Shown piece by piece: positions 21,154-30,234 of a DNA stretch of 37,297 bases. The notes beneath the pieces were generated by a model that had not been told where the DNA came from, did no database searches, and saw nothing but the letters and a program-made list of their open reading frames with translations. Made by a program: the position numbers and the translations under genes. This stretch comes from Alphaproteobacteria bacterium (lineage in GTDB: Bacteria > Pseudomonadota > Alphaproteobacteria > UBA828). Positions within the stretch are counted from its first letter, which is position 1. Each line of letters starts with the position of its first letter. The stretch lies in assembly GCA_016869195.1 (NCBI GenBank), contig VGET01000007.1:1-37297 (forward strand). The letters are read 5' to 3'.

Positions 21154-22650
21154 CTAGGCATGGTCGGCCGTCTCGCGTCGGGCGATCGCTAGCAGCCGCT
21201 CGAGCTTGAGCGACGCCGCGAGGTGATCGGCGAGGCCGTCGAGTGTCTCTTCGATCGAGACCTCGAAAGCGAGGCTGCTTTGCGCGTGCAATTTCAGGCT
21301 GGCAAGGAACGCGTGACGAAAGCCGTCGCTGTTGAACAGGCCGTGGACATAGCTTCCCATGACGCGACTATCCGCCGAGCGCGCCCCTTCGGCCCGTCCG
21401 TCCAGCAACAGAAATGGGCGATCGGTGTCGGTGCCGGAGGTTCGACCCATGTGCATCTCGTAGCCGGCCACCCTCTGGCCGCTTCGCTCGTCGGTCGCGG
21501 CGACGGGCGCCAAGGTCTTCGAGTCCTCGAGCGTGGTTTCAACATCGAGCAGCCCGAGGCCCACTGACTCGCCGACCGCTCCCTCGGTACCTGCGGGATC
21601 GGCGATGCGCTGCCCCAGCATCTGGTAGCCGCCGCATAGCCCGATGACGCGGCCGCCGGCGCGGACATGGGCCTTGAGGTCGATATCCCAGCCGGCTGCG
21701 ATGAACGCGTCGAGATCGGCCCGCGTCGCCTTTGAGCCGGGCAACAGGATGAGGTCAGCGTCGCGCGGCAAGGGCGTGCCCGGGCGCACCAACTCGACCA
21801 CGACATCGGGCTCGGCCTTGAGCGGATCGAGATCATCAAAGTTCGCGATCCGCGGCAGCACCGGCACCGCGATGCGAATGGCGTCAGGCGTTCGCTGTGC
21901 CAGCGACGCGTGAGAATCCATGCCGAGCGTGTCTTCGGCCGGGAGCCGCCGGGCCGCCGCGAAGTGCGGCACGACGCCGAGGCACGGCACGCCGGTTTCG
22001 CGTTCGATGATGGGCAGCGCATCGGCGAACAAGGTCGGGTCGCCGCGGAAGCGATTGACGATCGTGCCCGCCAGCAATCGCCGCTCGTTTGGCTCGAGCA
22101 GGCCGACGGTGCCGATCAGGCTTGCGATCACGCCGCCGCGCTCGATGTCACCCACGAGAACGACCGGGCAATCGACCGCCGTCGCGAAACCCATATTGGC
22201 GATGTCGCCCTCGCGCAGGTTCACTTCGGCGGGGCTGCCCGCACCTTCGATGAGCACGAGATCGGCCTCGCCAGCGAGCCGCTCGAAACTCTCGATCACC
22301 TTGCGCAGTAGCCCGCGCCGCAAGGTCTGATAGTCGCGCGCGCTGGCGTGGCCGGCGACCGCGCCCTGCACGATGATCTGGGCGCCGCGCTCGCCTTCAG
22401 GCTTTAACAGCACGGGATTCATGTCGGCACTCGGCGCGACGCCGGCGGCACGCGCCTGCAACGCCTGGGCTCGGCCGATCTCGCGCCCATCCGGCGTCAC
22501 CGCCGCGTTGTTCGACATGTTCTGCGGCTTGAACGGCCGCACCTTGAGGCCGCGCCGGGCGAAGGCGCGGCAGAGGCCGGCGACGAGGAGCGACTTCCCG
22601 ACATTCGAGCCGGTGCCCTGAATCATCAGTCGGGGAGTCGCGCTCGTCAC
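21154..22650 (-). CDS. cobQ: Cobyric acid synthase
   Basis: '[43 protein letters not shown]', '[17 protein letters not shown]', '[13 protein letters not shown]', 'GSYVHGLF'. Confidence 0.97.
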   Translation of the reverse strand: MTSATPRLMIQGTGSNVGKSLLVAGLCRAFARRGLKVRPFKPQNMSNNAAVTPDGREIGRAQALQARAAGVAPSADMNPVLLKPEGERGAQIIVQGAVAGHASARDYQTLRRGLLRKVIESFERLAGEADLVLIEGAGSPAEVNLREGDIANMGFATAVDCPVVLVGDIERGGVIASLIGTVGLLEPNERRLLAGTIVNRFRGDPTLFADALPIIERETGVPCLGVVPHFAAARRLPAEDTLGMDSHASLAQRTPDAIRIAVPVLPRIANFDDLDPLKAEPDVVVELVRPGTPLPRDADLILLPGSKATRADLDAFIAAGWDIDLKAHVRAGGRVIGLCGGYQMLGQRIADPAGTEGAVGESVGLGLLDVETTLEDSKTLAPVAATDERSGQRVAGYEMHMGRTSGTDTDRPFLLLDGRAEGARSADSRVMGSYVHGLFNSDGFRHAFLASLKLHAQSSLAFEVSIEETLDGLADHLAASLKLERLLAIARRETADHA

Positions 22651-22663
22651 CGGCCTTGGCCGC

Positions 22664-23356
22664 TCAGTAGCCGCCGAGCGCGCTGCGCAGCCCGTCGGCG
22701 CCGCGATTGCCCCGCACGTCGGTCGTGACCAGCTGCTTCGTCGAATAGGCCTTGCCGTGATAGACGGTGTTGGCGGCCTGATCCTGCGAGAGCACGGCGC
22801 CCTCGATCGAGAGGCCGGCGAACAGGCCCTTGGAGCGCGCGAAGGTCACGACGTCGGCGCCGACCGCGGTCGTGGTCGAGCCCTCGCGCCCGGCGCCGAT
22901 CGTGAGGATGGCGATGCCCGCTTCGGCACCCAGCTTCACGCCATTGTGGAGCAGGGCGTTCATGCCCTTCTCGGTCAGCACCACCATCATGATCTCGGAT
23001 TCATCGACGCCGATCTGCAGGCCGAGCGAGCCCTCGGTCAGCGAGATGAAGGCGGGATAGCGCCACGCACCTGTCTTGGTGTTGCGGCCGATGATGACGC
23101 CCTCGCCATGCGCGCCGCCCACGATGAAGCCGGCCTTCACGAACGAAGGAATGATCACCACGGCGCGTGCGCCCTTGATATAGGGGCGGATCACGCCGAC
23201 ATCGTTGAAGTTCTTGAGGGAGGTGACGGCGATCGTGGCGCGCTGGACGAGCTCCTCCTGTTCGGTGAGGGCACTGGCCTGCCTTGTGCCTGCCAACGTG
23301 CCCAGCCCGAGCACGACCATTGCCACGATCAAGAGCACGAGTCTCATTTGCCTCAT
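22664..23356 (-). CDS. SYLF-domain (Ysc84-like) lipid-binding protein with signal peptide
   Basis: '[26 protein letters not shown]' signal peptide; '[31 protein letters not shown]', '[35 protein letters not shown]', '[18 protein letters not shown]'. Confidence 0.9.
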   Translation of the reverse strand: MRQMRLVLLIVAMVVLGLGTLAGTRQASALTEQEELVQRATIAVTSLKNFNDVGVIRPYIKGARAVVIIPSFVKAGFIVGGAHGEGVIIGRNTKTGAWRYPAFISLTEGSLGLQIGVDESEIMMVVLTEKGMNALLHNGVKLGAEAGIAILTIGAGREGSTTTAVGADVVTFARSKGLFAGLSIEGAVLSQDQAANTVYHGKAYSTKQLVTTDVRGNRGADGLRSALGGY

Positions 23357-23377
23357 CGTTCCTGACTCCCTGTTTGA

Positions 23378-23995
23378 CTAGAACTCGATGCCAATCTGCG
23401 CTCGGATGCCCGCACGAAACGGATGTTTGAGCTCGACCATCTCGGTCACCAGGTCGGCATCCTCGATCAGCTCCGGCTTGGCATTGCGCCCGGTGATGAC
23501 GATATGGAGTCCGGCTCGCCGGCCGGCCAGTAGCGCGCGCACCTCATCGAGCGGCAGATAGTCATACCGTAACACGATGTTGAGCTCATCCAGCACCACC
23601 AAGTCGAGCGTCGGTTCGGCGATCATGGCGCGTGCCGCCTCGATGCCGACGCGCGCCATCGCCATGTCACGCGCGCGATCCTGCGTCTCCCAGGTGAAGC
23701 CCTCGCCCACCACCTTCAGGGTCACCTGATCGCCGAAGCGCTCGAGCACATTGCGCTCGCCGCTCGCCCAGCGTCCCTTGACGAACTGCACGATGCCGAC
23801 CCGCTTGCCATGGCCAAGCGCGCGCAGCACGAGGCCAAACGCCGCGGTCGATTTGCCCTTGCCCTTGCCGGTGTGGACGATGAGCAGGCCCTTCTCGCCG
23901 GTTTTCTCGGCGAGCATGCGGGCACGCACTTCCTTCCGCTTTGCCATCTTTTCGGCATGGCGGCGGTTGATCTCGTCCTCCGACTCGGCCGTCAT
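23378..23995 (-). CDS. cobO: Cob(I)yrinic acid a,c-diamide adenosyltransferase
   Basis: 'LLIVHTGKGKGKSTAAFGLVLRALGHGKRVGIVQFVKGRW', 'LVVLDELNIVLRYDYLPLDEV', 'HPFRAGIRAQIGIEF'; ATG at 23995 overlaps the cobN stop (ATGA). Confidence 0.95.
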   Translation of the reverse strand: MTAESEDEINRRHAEKMAKRKEVRARMLAEKTGEKGLLIVHTGKGKGKSTAAFGLVLRALGHGKRVGIVQFVKGRWASGERNVLERFGDQVTLKVVGEGFTWETQDRARDMAMARVGIEAARAMIAEPTLDLVVLDELNIVLRYDYLPLDEVRALLAGRRAGLHIVITGRNAKPELIEDADLVTEMVELKHPFRAGIRAQIGIEF

Positions 23996-26900
23996 ACCAT
24001 CTCTCCCTGCGCCAGCCGGCTCAGCAGATCGGTCGCCATGTTGGAGCGTGGCAGCCACAGCCCGCGCCTGATCGCCTCCTGAAAGCGCGCGGCCATCTCG
24101 CCGAGCGCCGCCCGGTTGTGCTCCGCCATGAAGGCGCGAACCCGCTCATCGGCCACATAGGCGTCGTAGAGCGAATCGAACTGGTAGGACTTAACCGAGT
24201 CGGTGGAAGCCGCAAAGGCAAAGAGATAGTCGACGGTCGCCGCGATCTCGAACGCGCCCTTGTAGCCGTGGCGCATGACGCCTTCGAGCCATTTCGGGTT
24301 GCTGGCGCGGGCGCGCACCGTGCGGGCGATCTCGGCCTCGAGCGTACGGATGCGTGGTCGCTCGGGCAGGCTGTGATCATTGTGGTAGGCGACTGGCACA
24401 CGCCCGCTGAGCGCCTCGATCGCGGCGCTCAGGCCGCCCTCGAACTGGTAGTAGTCGTCGCTGTCGAGCAGGTCGTGCTCCTGATTGTCCTGGTTTTGCA
24501 CGATCGCCTGCACCTCAGCGAGTCGGCGCTCGAACAGCGCTCGTGCGCCCTCGCCCTCGGCCCCGCCGCCATAGCGAAAACTGCCCCAGGCGAGATAGGC
24601 CCGGCCCAAATCGGCGCGCTCGCGCCAACCGCCTTCATCGATCAGGGCCTGAAGCCCGGCGCCATAGGCGCCCGGCATCGAGCCGAACACGCGCGAGGCC
24701 GCGTGCAGCCGCGCTTGCGCCGCGTCCCCGCCGGTCTCCACAAGACGCTCGGTCTCCCCCGCGACCGCCGCGGCGATCGGGTTGTCGCGCGCAGGCTCGG
24801 GCAGCGCCGCGATCGCGCGCACGGCCGAATCGAACAAGTCGATCAGGGCGGGGAAGGCATCGCGGAAGAAGCCCGAGATGCGGAGCGTGACATCGACTCG
24901 CGGCCGCCCGAGCAGCGACACAGGCAGAATCTCGAAGCCTGAGACCCTCCCCGTCGTCGGCTCCCAGACCGGCCGGGCGCCGATCAACGCGAGCGCCTGC
25001 GCAATGTCATCGCCGCCGGTGCGCATGTTGGAGGTGCCCCAGGCGGATAGCGCAAGACACGCCGGCCAATCGCCGTTGCGCTGAGCACAGTCCTCGCAGA
25101 GCAGCTGGGCAGAGGCGAAGCCGAGCTGCCAGGCCGAGGGCGTCGGCACCGCACGGCTATCGACCGAGTAGAAATTGCGCCCGGTGGGCAACACCTCGGG
25201 CCGGCCGCGCGAGGGCGCGCCCGACGGTCCCGGCGGCACGAAGCGACCGGCCAGGGCATCCAGCGTGTGCGTGATCTCAAGCCCGCCCGATGAATCGAGC
25301 GCAGGCGCGAGACGCGTCGCGACGAGGGACAGGACCGTGCGGGTCGCGGTCCATGCCGGCGCAGGCGCATGGTGGCCTTCGATCAGCGCGAGCGCGAGTG
25401 CCTCGAGCCGCTCGACCGTGTCGGCGCAGCTGCGCCAGGGCGCCTCGCTCATGGCCGCGAGTACACGCGGTCGCGGGCCCGACCAGGGCTCGGCCGGCTC
25501 GGCCTGGAGCGGATCGAAGCCAAGGGCGAGGTCATTGCTCAATGCACGGAGCAGCGATTCATTGCCTGCGCCGGGCCCACGTGGCGCGCGCGCGAAGGCC
25601 AGCAGCGTCTCGGCCCTGGCGCGCCCGAGAGGCGCGCGCCCGAAAACGTGCAGGCCGTCGCGGATCTGCCGATCCTTCAGCTCGCAGAGATAGCCATCGA
25701 GCTTTTTCAGCGCGGCGCCGAGCGGCTCGTCCCGCCCGATGCCGCATTCGCCATCGAGGGAGGCCGAGCGCGCCCGCTCGATGATCGCCATGCCGAGCGA
25801 CTTCAGTCGACGCGGGTCCAGGCTCGACGCCTCGTAATATTCATCGATCAACGATTCGAGCGCGGCCATCTCGCCATGGCCGCCGGCCTTCGCGAGCGGC
25901 GGCATCAGATGATCGATGATCACGGCAGCGGCGCGGCGCTTGGCCTGCGCGCCTTCGCCCGGGTCGTTGACGATGAAGGGATAGATCAGTGGCGTCGGGC
26001 CGAGCGCGACCTCGGGAAAGCACGAGGCCGAAAGCGCGAGGCCCTTGCCCGGCAGCCATTCGAGATTGCCGTGCTTGCCGAGTTGCACGATGGCGTGGGC
26101 GCCAAATGAGTGCCGGAGCCAGGCGTAGAACGCCAGATAGCCGTGCGGCGGCGGCAAAGCGGGGTCGTGATAGCTCGAGGCCGGGTCGATGTTGTAGCCG
26201 CGCGCCGGCTGCAGCGCGATGACGAGCTTGCCGCAACGAAAGGCCGGCACGGCAAAGGCTTCGAGCTTCGGCCGGAAGAAGGGGTCGGTCGAGGGCTCAC
26301 CCCAGCGCGCCTCGATCGCGGTGCGTACCGAGGCCGGCAGGGCAGCGAAGAATGCGTCATAGTCGGCGCGCGGCAGCGTCTCGTGCGGAGCACGGGTCTG
26401 ATTGCGGGCATGATCATTGGTGATGCCACAGCCAAGGCGTGCCATGAGCGCCGTGGCATCGGCCGGCCGACCGGCCAAATCATAGCCCGCCCGTTCCATC
26501 GCCTCGATCAGCGTGATCGCGCTCATTGGCACGTCGAGTCCGACGCCGTTGCCGAGCCGGCCGTCGCGATTGGGGTAGTTCGCGAGCACAAGCGCGATCC
26601 GGCGTTCACGGCAGGGGGTGCGGCGCAAGTTCAGCCAATTGGTGGCGAGGTCCGCCACAAAGCCGATGCGATCCGCCTCCGGCACATGACGCACAATCGT
26701 CGTGTCGCTGCGCTCGTCGCGCGCGGCCGGCGCCTTGAACGAGATCGCACGGCCATGGAGCCGCCCGTCCACCTCGGGCAACGCCACGTGCATCGCGATG
26801 TCCTTGGGCCCGAGTCCGCGCGGGCTCGCGGCCCAGGTCGCGCGCGTCTGGCCCGCGAGCGTCACCTGGACGACGGGCGCGTCGCCGAAGATCGGCGCGG

Positions 26901-27702
26901 CGTTGCTGGGTTCTAGGTCTCCTGCCATCGCGAAGGCTGTGGCGTTCAGCACGATGTCCGGCCGGTGGTGGCGCACAAGATCGGCGACGAATGTGGCAGC
27001 ACTGCGGTCGCGCAGGCTCGCCACGAAAACCGGCAGCACGGCAATGCGTCGTGCCGCGAGCGCGTCGGCCAGCGCCTCGATCGGCGCGATATCGGAGGCC
27101 TGCACCAGCGCGCGATAGAAGAGGAGGAGGGCGGTGCCGAGGGGTGAGGCCAGCTCGCGGCGGGGGAGCGTGCCGAAGCGCGGCAGGATGATCGGATCGG
27201 GTGCAATCTCGGCCCGGCCGATCAGTGCATCACACTGCGCAAGAAACCCGACAGCGTTCTCGGGGCCGCCCTCGGCCAGATAGCGCTGCAGTCGGTCGAG
27301 CGCGCCGCGGTCGAGGGTGGAAAGCGCGGCGAGCTCCTCATCGAAGCGCTCATCGCCGCCGAGGAGAACCAGCGGAATTCCAGCCGTGCGGCTCAGCGCG
27401 ACCAGCCGATCGACGCCGTAGGGCCAATAGCTGCGGCCGCCCAGAAGGCGCACGACAATCAGCTTCGCATGGCGACAGACCGAATCGACGTGATGGTCGA
27501 TTGCGAGATTATGGTCGAGCTCAATCAGGCTCGCGAGGCGCAGGGTCGGCGCATCGGCCGGCCGCGCGCGCTGCACCTCGGCGAGGCAGGCAAGCTCGCT
27601 CGCGGCCGCCGAAAGCACCACCACATCACCCGGGCTTTGGGCGAGCAGCACCGGCCCGTTGCCATCGGCGATCTCGAGCGGTGTGGCGGCGAGCAGGTGC
27701 AT
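23992..27702 (-). CDS. cobN: CobN: large cobaltochelatase subunit (CobN/BchH family)
   Basis: 'VVRLLGGRSYWPYGVDRL', 'RIALVLANYPNRDGRLGNGVGLD', 'AIVQLGKHGNLEWLPGKGLALS', 'LIYPFIVNDPGEGAQAKRRAAAVIIDHLMPPL'. Start trimmed to ATG 27702 (MHLLAATPLEI). Confidence 0.95.
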   Translation of the reverse strand: MHLLAATPLEIADGNGPVLLAQSPGDVVVLSAAASELACLAEVQRARPADAPTLRLASLIELDHNLAIDHHVDSVCRHAKLIVVRLLGGRSYWPYGVDRLVALSRTAGIPLVLLGGDERFDEELAALSTLDRGALDRLQRYLAEGGPENAVGFLAQCDALIGRAEIAPDPIILPRFGTLPRRELASPLGTALLLFYRALVQASDIAPIEALADALAARRIAVLPVFVASLRDRSAATFVADLVRHHRPDIVLNATAFAMAGDLEPSNAAPIFGDAPVVQVTLAGQTRATWAASPRGLGPKDIAMHVALPEVDGRLHGRAISFKAPAARDERSDTTIVRHVPEADRIGFVADLATNWLNLRRTPCRERRIALVLANYPNRDGRLGNGVGLDVPMSAITLIEAMERAGYDLAGRPADATALMARLGCGITNDHARNQTRAPHETLPRADYDAFFAALPASVRTAIEARWGEPSTDPFFRPKLEAFAVPAFRCGKLVIALQPARGYNIDPASSYHDPALPPPHGYLAFYAWLRHSFGAHAIVQLGKHGNLEWLPGKGLALSASCFPEVALGPTPLIYPFIVNDPGEGAQAKRRAAAVIIDHLMPPLAKAGGHGEMAALESLIDEYYEASSLDPRRLKSLGMAIIERARSASLDGECGIGRDEPLGAALKKLDGYLCELKDRQIRDGLHVFGRAPLGRARAETLLAFARAPRGPGAGNESLLRALSNDLALGFDPLQAEPAEPWSGPRPRVLAAMSEAPWRSCADTVERLEALALALIEGHHAPAPAWTATRTVLSLVATRLAPALDSSGGLEITHTLDALAGRFVPPGPSGAPSRGRPEVLPTGRNFYSVDSRAVPTPSAWQLGFASAQLLCEDCAQRNGDWPACLALSAWGTSNMRTGGDDIAQALALIGARPVWEPTTGRVSGFEILPVSLLGRPRVDVTLRISGFFRDAFPALIDLFDSAVRAIAALPEPARDNPIAAAVAGETERLVETGGDAAQARLHAASRVFGSMPGAYGAGLQALIDEGGWRERADLGRAYLAWGSFRYGGGAEGEGARALFERRLAEVQAIVQNQDNQEHDLLDSDDYYQFEGGLSAAIEALSGRVPVAYHNDHSLPERPRIRTLEAEIARTVRARASNPKWLEGVMRHGYKGAFEIAATVDYLFAFAASTDSVKSYQFDSLYDAYVADERVRAFMAEHNRAALGEMAARFQEAIRRGLWLPRSNMATDLLSRLAQGEMV

Positions 27703-27710
27703 CAGCCGCC

Positions 27711-28751
27711 CTAGGCCAAAGCGGCGCGAATGGCGACGTGGTCGAGCGGGCGCAGGCCGATCAGCACGACGCGGCTCTCGCGCGGCTCGTCCGCCTGCCA
27801 CGGCCTGTCATAGTGCCCGTCGATGCGTGGGCCGACACCCTGCACGACCCGTCGCCTCGGTCGACCGGGCACGTCGAGGAAGCCCTTGGCGCGCAGGACG
27901 CCGTGGCTCGCGGCGAGACTCGCCAGGTGACGCTCGAAGACCTCCGGTTCGGAAATCGGGCCCGGCGCGATCACGATGCTCTCGAAGTCGTCATGGTCAT
28001 GGCCGCCTTCGAGATCGTGCAAGGTCGGGCGCGCGGCGAGGTCCGCCTCCGCCGCGGCACCGAGGCCGATGAGCGCGGTCGCGGGCAGGGCGGAACCGTG
28101 GCTCTGCACCACGCGCACGCCGGGGCGCACCAGGGCCGAAAGTTGCGTGAGGGCGGCTTCGCGCTCGGCTTCGCTCAGCAGGTCGCACTTGCTCAGAACC
28201 ACGAGATCGGCGCAGGCGAGCTGATCGTGGAATACCTCCTCGACCGGCTCATCATGCGCGAGCGCCGGGTCCGCGGCGGCCTGGGCAGCCAGCTCTGCCG
28301 CGTTGCCGACCACGCGGCCGGCACGCAGCGCATCGCCATCGACCACGGCGACGACGCCATCGACCGTCAGGCGGGTGCGAATCTCGGGCCAATTGAAGGC
28401 ATCGACGAGCGGCTTGGGCAAAGCGAGGCCCGAGGTCTCGATCACGATGTGCTCGGGCTGCGGCACCCGCGCGAGCAGCTTCTCCATCGCGGGGGCGAAG
28501 TCATCGGCCACGGTGCAACAGAGGCAGCCATTGGTCAGCTCGACGATGTCGCTCTCGCTGCAGGCCTCATCGCCGCAGCCGCGTAACAGCGCTTCGTCGA
28601 CGCCGATGTCGCCGAACTCGTTGATCACGAGCGCGAGGCGGCGGCCGTTCGCGTTGTTGATGAGGTGGCGGATCAGGCTGGTCTTGCCGGCGCCGAGAAA
28701 GCCTGTGATCACGGTCGCCGGCACGCGCCGGCCGGGGTTCGGGGCGTTCAT
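27711..28751 (-). CDS. cobW: CobW family (COG0523) GTPase/metallochaperone
   Basis: 'VITGFLGAGKTSLIRHLI', 'VINEFGDIGVDEALL', 'ELTNGCLCCTVADDF' (CxCC), 'ETSGLALPKPL'; ATG 28751 overlaps the upstream stop as ATGA. Confidence 0.95.
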   Translation of the reverse strand: MNAPNPGRRVPATVITGFLGAGKTSLIRHLINNANGRRLALVINEFGDIGVDEALLRGCGDEACSESDIVELTNGCLCCTVADDFAPAMEKLLARVPQPEHIVIETSGLALPKPLVDAFNWPEIRTRLTVDGVVAVVDGDALRAGRVVGNAAELAAQAAADPALAHDEPVEEVFHDQLACADLVVLSKCDLLSEAEREAALTQLSALVRPGVRVVQSHGSALPATALIGLGAAAEADLAARPTLHDLEGGHDHDDFESIVIAPGPISEPEVFERHLASLAASHGVLRAKGFLDVPGRPRRRVVQGVGPRIDGHYDRPWQADEPRESRVVLIGLRPLDHVAIRAALA

Positions 28752-29266
28752 GACGGCTCTCCCTTGAGCACGAGCGGCAGGCCGGCCGCGATGAAGACGA
28801 CACGTCCACACGCGGCGGCGATGCGCTGGTTCAGCCGCCCGGCGGCATCGCGAAACTGGCGCGCCAGCGCATTGTCAGGAACGATGCCGAGGCCGACCTC
28901 GTTGGACACCAGCACGAGCGGCCCGCCGAGGTGTTGCACCAGGGACGCAAGACCTTGGCTCCGCGCTTCGACGTCCACGCCCGCCGCCATCAGATTGGCG
29001 AGCCAGAGGGTCAGACAGTCGACGAGCACGATTTGTTCGGGCCGTGCCTCGGCCTCGAGCGCCCGCTCGAGATCGAGCGGCACCTCGACCGTGCGCCAAT
29101 CGGCGCCGCGTCGCGCGCGGTGGGCGGCGATGCGCGCGGCCATTTCTTCATCGCGCGCCTCGCAAGTCGCGAGATAGACCGGCGCGAGACCCGAATCGAG
29201 ACACAGGCGTTCCGCGTAGCCGCTCTTGCCCGAGCGCGCGCCGCCGAGCACGAGAGTCGCCGTCAC
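28748..29266 (-). CDS. cobU: Adenosylcobinamide kinase / adenosylcobinamide-phosphate guanylyltransferase (CobU/CobP)
   Basis: 'TLVLGGARSGKSGYAERL', 'VYLATCEARDEEMAARIAAHRARRGADWRTVEVP', 'VDCLTLWLANLM', 'LVSNEVGLGIVPDN'. GTG 29266 gives a compact start; ATG 29323 (after GGAGGGAGG) is an alternative. The ORF-track start at 29434 lies inside the riboswitch. Confidence 0.92.
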   Translation of the reverse strand: MTATLVLGGARSGKSGYAERLCLDSGLAPVYLATCEARDEEMAARIAAHRARRGADWRTVEVPLDLERALEAEARPEQIVLVDCLTLWLANLMAAGVDVEARSQGLASLVQHLGGPLVLVSNEVGLGIVPDNALARQFRDAAGRLNQRIAAACGRVVFIAAGLPLVLKGEPS

Positions 29267-29282
29267 CGATTGATGGGCGCCC

Positions 29283-29302
29283 GGCGTGGCCAGGGCCACG
29301 CC
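29283..29302 (-). promoter_or_regulatory. Candidate expression-platform hairpin downstream of the B12 riboswitch
   Basis: Perfect 8-bp inverted repeat GGCGTGGC-CAGG-GCCACGCC between the riboswitch aptamer and the GTG start of cobU. Confidence 0.45.
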
Positions 29303-29349
29303 ATCGGATGCAGCCGCTCCCATCCTCCCTCCGAGGAAAAGCGTGTTCG

Positions 29350-29542
29350 CGACGGCGGGGAGGTCTCCTGGCTCGGGGTCATCGGCCGGATCCACCCTTC
29401 CCAGCGGATTGCGCCAGTGGGGCGCGAGGGTCACTCGCGCAGCGGATCGGCCTCGCCGCTCACAGTTGCGGGGGCAGCGCCGGCCTCACGCCTCGGGCCT
29501 CTCGGCCCTCGGCGCGTCACCGGCTTCCCTGTCTCGCCGTCG
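29350..29542 (-). promoter_or_regulatory. Cobalamin (B12) riboswitch
   Basis: - strand reads GACGGCGAGACAGGGAAGCCGGTG ... GCTGCCCCCGCAACTGTG ... CCACTGG ... GAGCCAGGAGACCT (B12 box) ... CGCCGTCG. Closing P1 stem CGACGGCG/CGCCGTCG is a perfect 8 bp (29535-29542 with 29350-29357). Confidence 0.93.
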
Positions 29543-29574
29543 GGTTGGAGCCTAGCCTAGTCGCCGCTCGATGG

Positions 29575-30234
29575 CTATCGCCGATCGCGCAAGCCGAGGG
29601 GTTTCGGCGGGGCGTTGACCGCCACGACGCGCCACTGGCCGCCCTCGCCGGGCCCGTCGATATGGTCGATGCGCGTAAGCGAGAGGTTGTCGATCGTGAA
29701 GGCGAGGCAGCGATCGGGCGGGGCACCAAGTGCGATCTGCAGTGCCGCCCGGATCGTGCCGCCATGGGCGACCGCGACGATGTCACGTCCCCCGTGGTCA
29801 CGGGTGAAGCGCTCGATCGCGCGGCCGGTGCGCGCGATCACGTCGAGAAAGGACTCGCCCTCGGGCGGCGCGTGGTGCGCCGGCGCGATCCAAAATTTGT
29901 GCTGGGCCCCGTTCATCGCCTGCTCGATCTCGGCGAAGGTGAGCCCCTGCCAGGCGCCGAAATGCTGCTCGACAAAGTCGCGCTCGATGAGCGCCTCCGG
30001 CACCTCATGGCCCGCGGCGGCAATCGCGGCGGCGGTTTGGTGGGTGCGCTGGAGATGGGTCGTCACCCAGAGCGCGCCGGCCGGCAGGCCGGAGGCCAAG
30101 CCAGCGAACGAGGTTGCGTCCGACACATCGGCCGGCAGATCGTCCTGGCCGTAGAGGCGGTTTTCGTGGCGGCGCACCGGCGCATGGCGAATCCACCACC
30201 AGCGGGTCACGACGGTATGGCGACGGGCATTCAT
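29575..30234 (-). CDS. Histidine phosphatase family protein, probable alpha-ribazole phosphatase-like
   Basis: 'WWIRHAPV' catalytic motif, 'ALWVTTHLQRTHQTAAAI', 'EQHFGAWQGLTFAEIE', 'IVAVAHGGTIRAAL'; start overlaps the cobS stop (ATGA). Confidence 0.85.
   Translation of the reverse strand: MNARRHTVVTRWWWIRHAPVRRHENRLYGQDDLPADVSDATSFAGLASGLPAGALWVTTHLQRTHQTAAAIAAAGHEVPEALIERDFVEQHFGAWQGLTFAEIEQAMNGAQHKFWIAPAHHAPPEGESFLDVIARTGRAIERFTRDHGGRDIVAVAHGGTIRAALQIALGAPPDRCLAFTIDNLSLTRIDHIDGPGEGGQWRVVAVNAPPKPLGLRDRR

Noticed and set aside
20115-21161. 348-aa - strand ORF antisense to cbiB
   Set aside because: Compositionally biased shadow of the cbiB reading frame.
27201-28586. 461-aa + strand ORF across the cobN/cobW region
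   Set aside because: Antisense to two confidently identified genes; Arg/Gly-rich composition typical of spurious frames.
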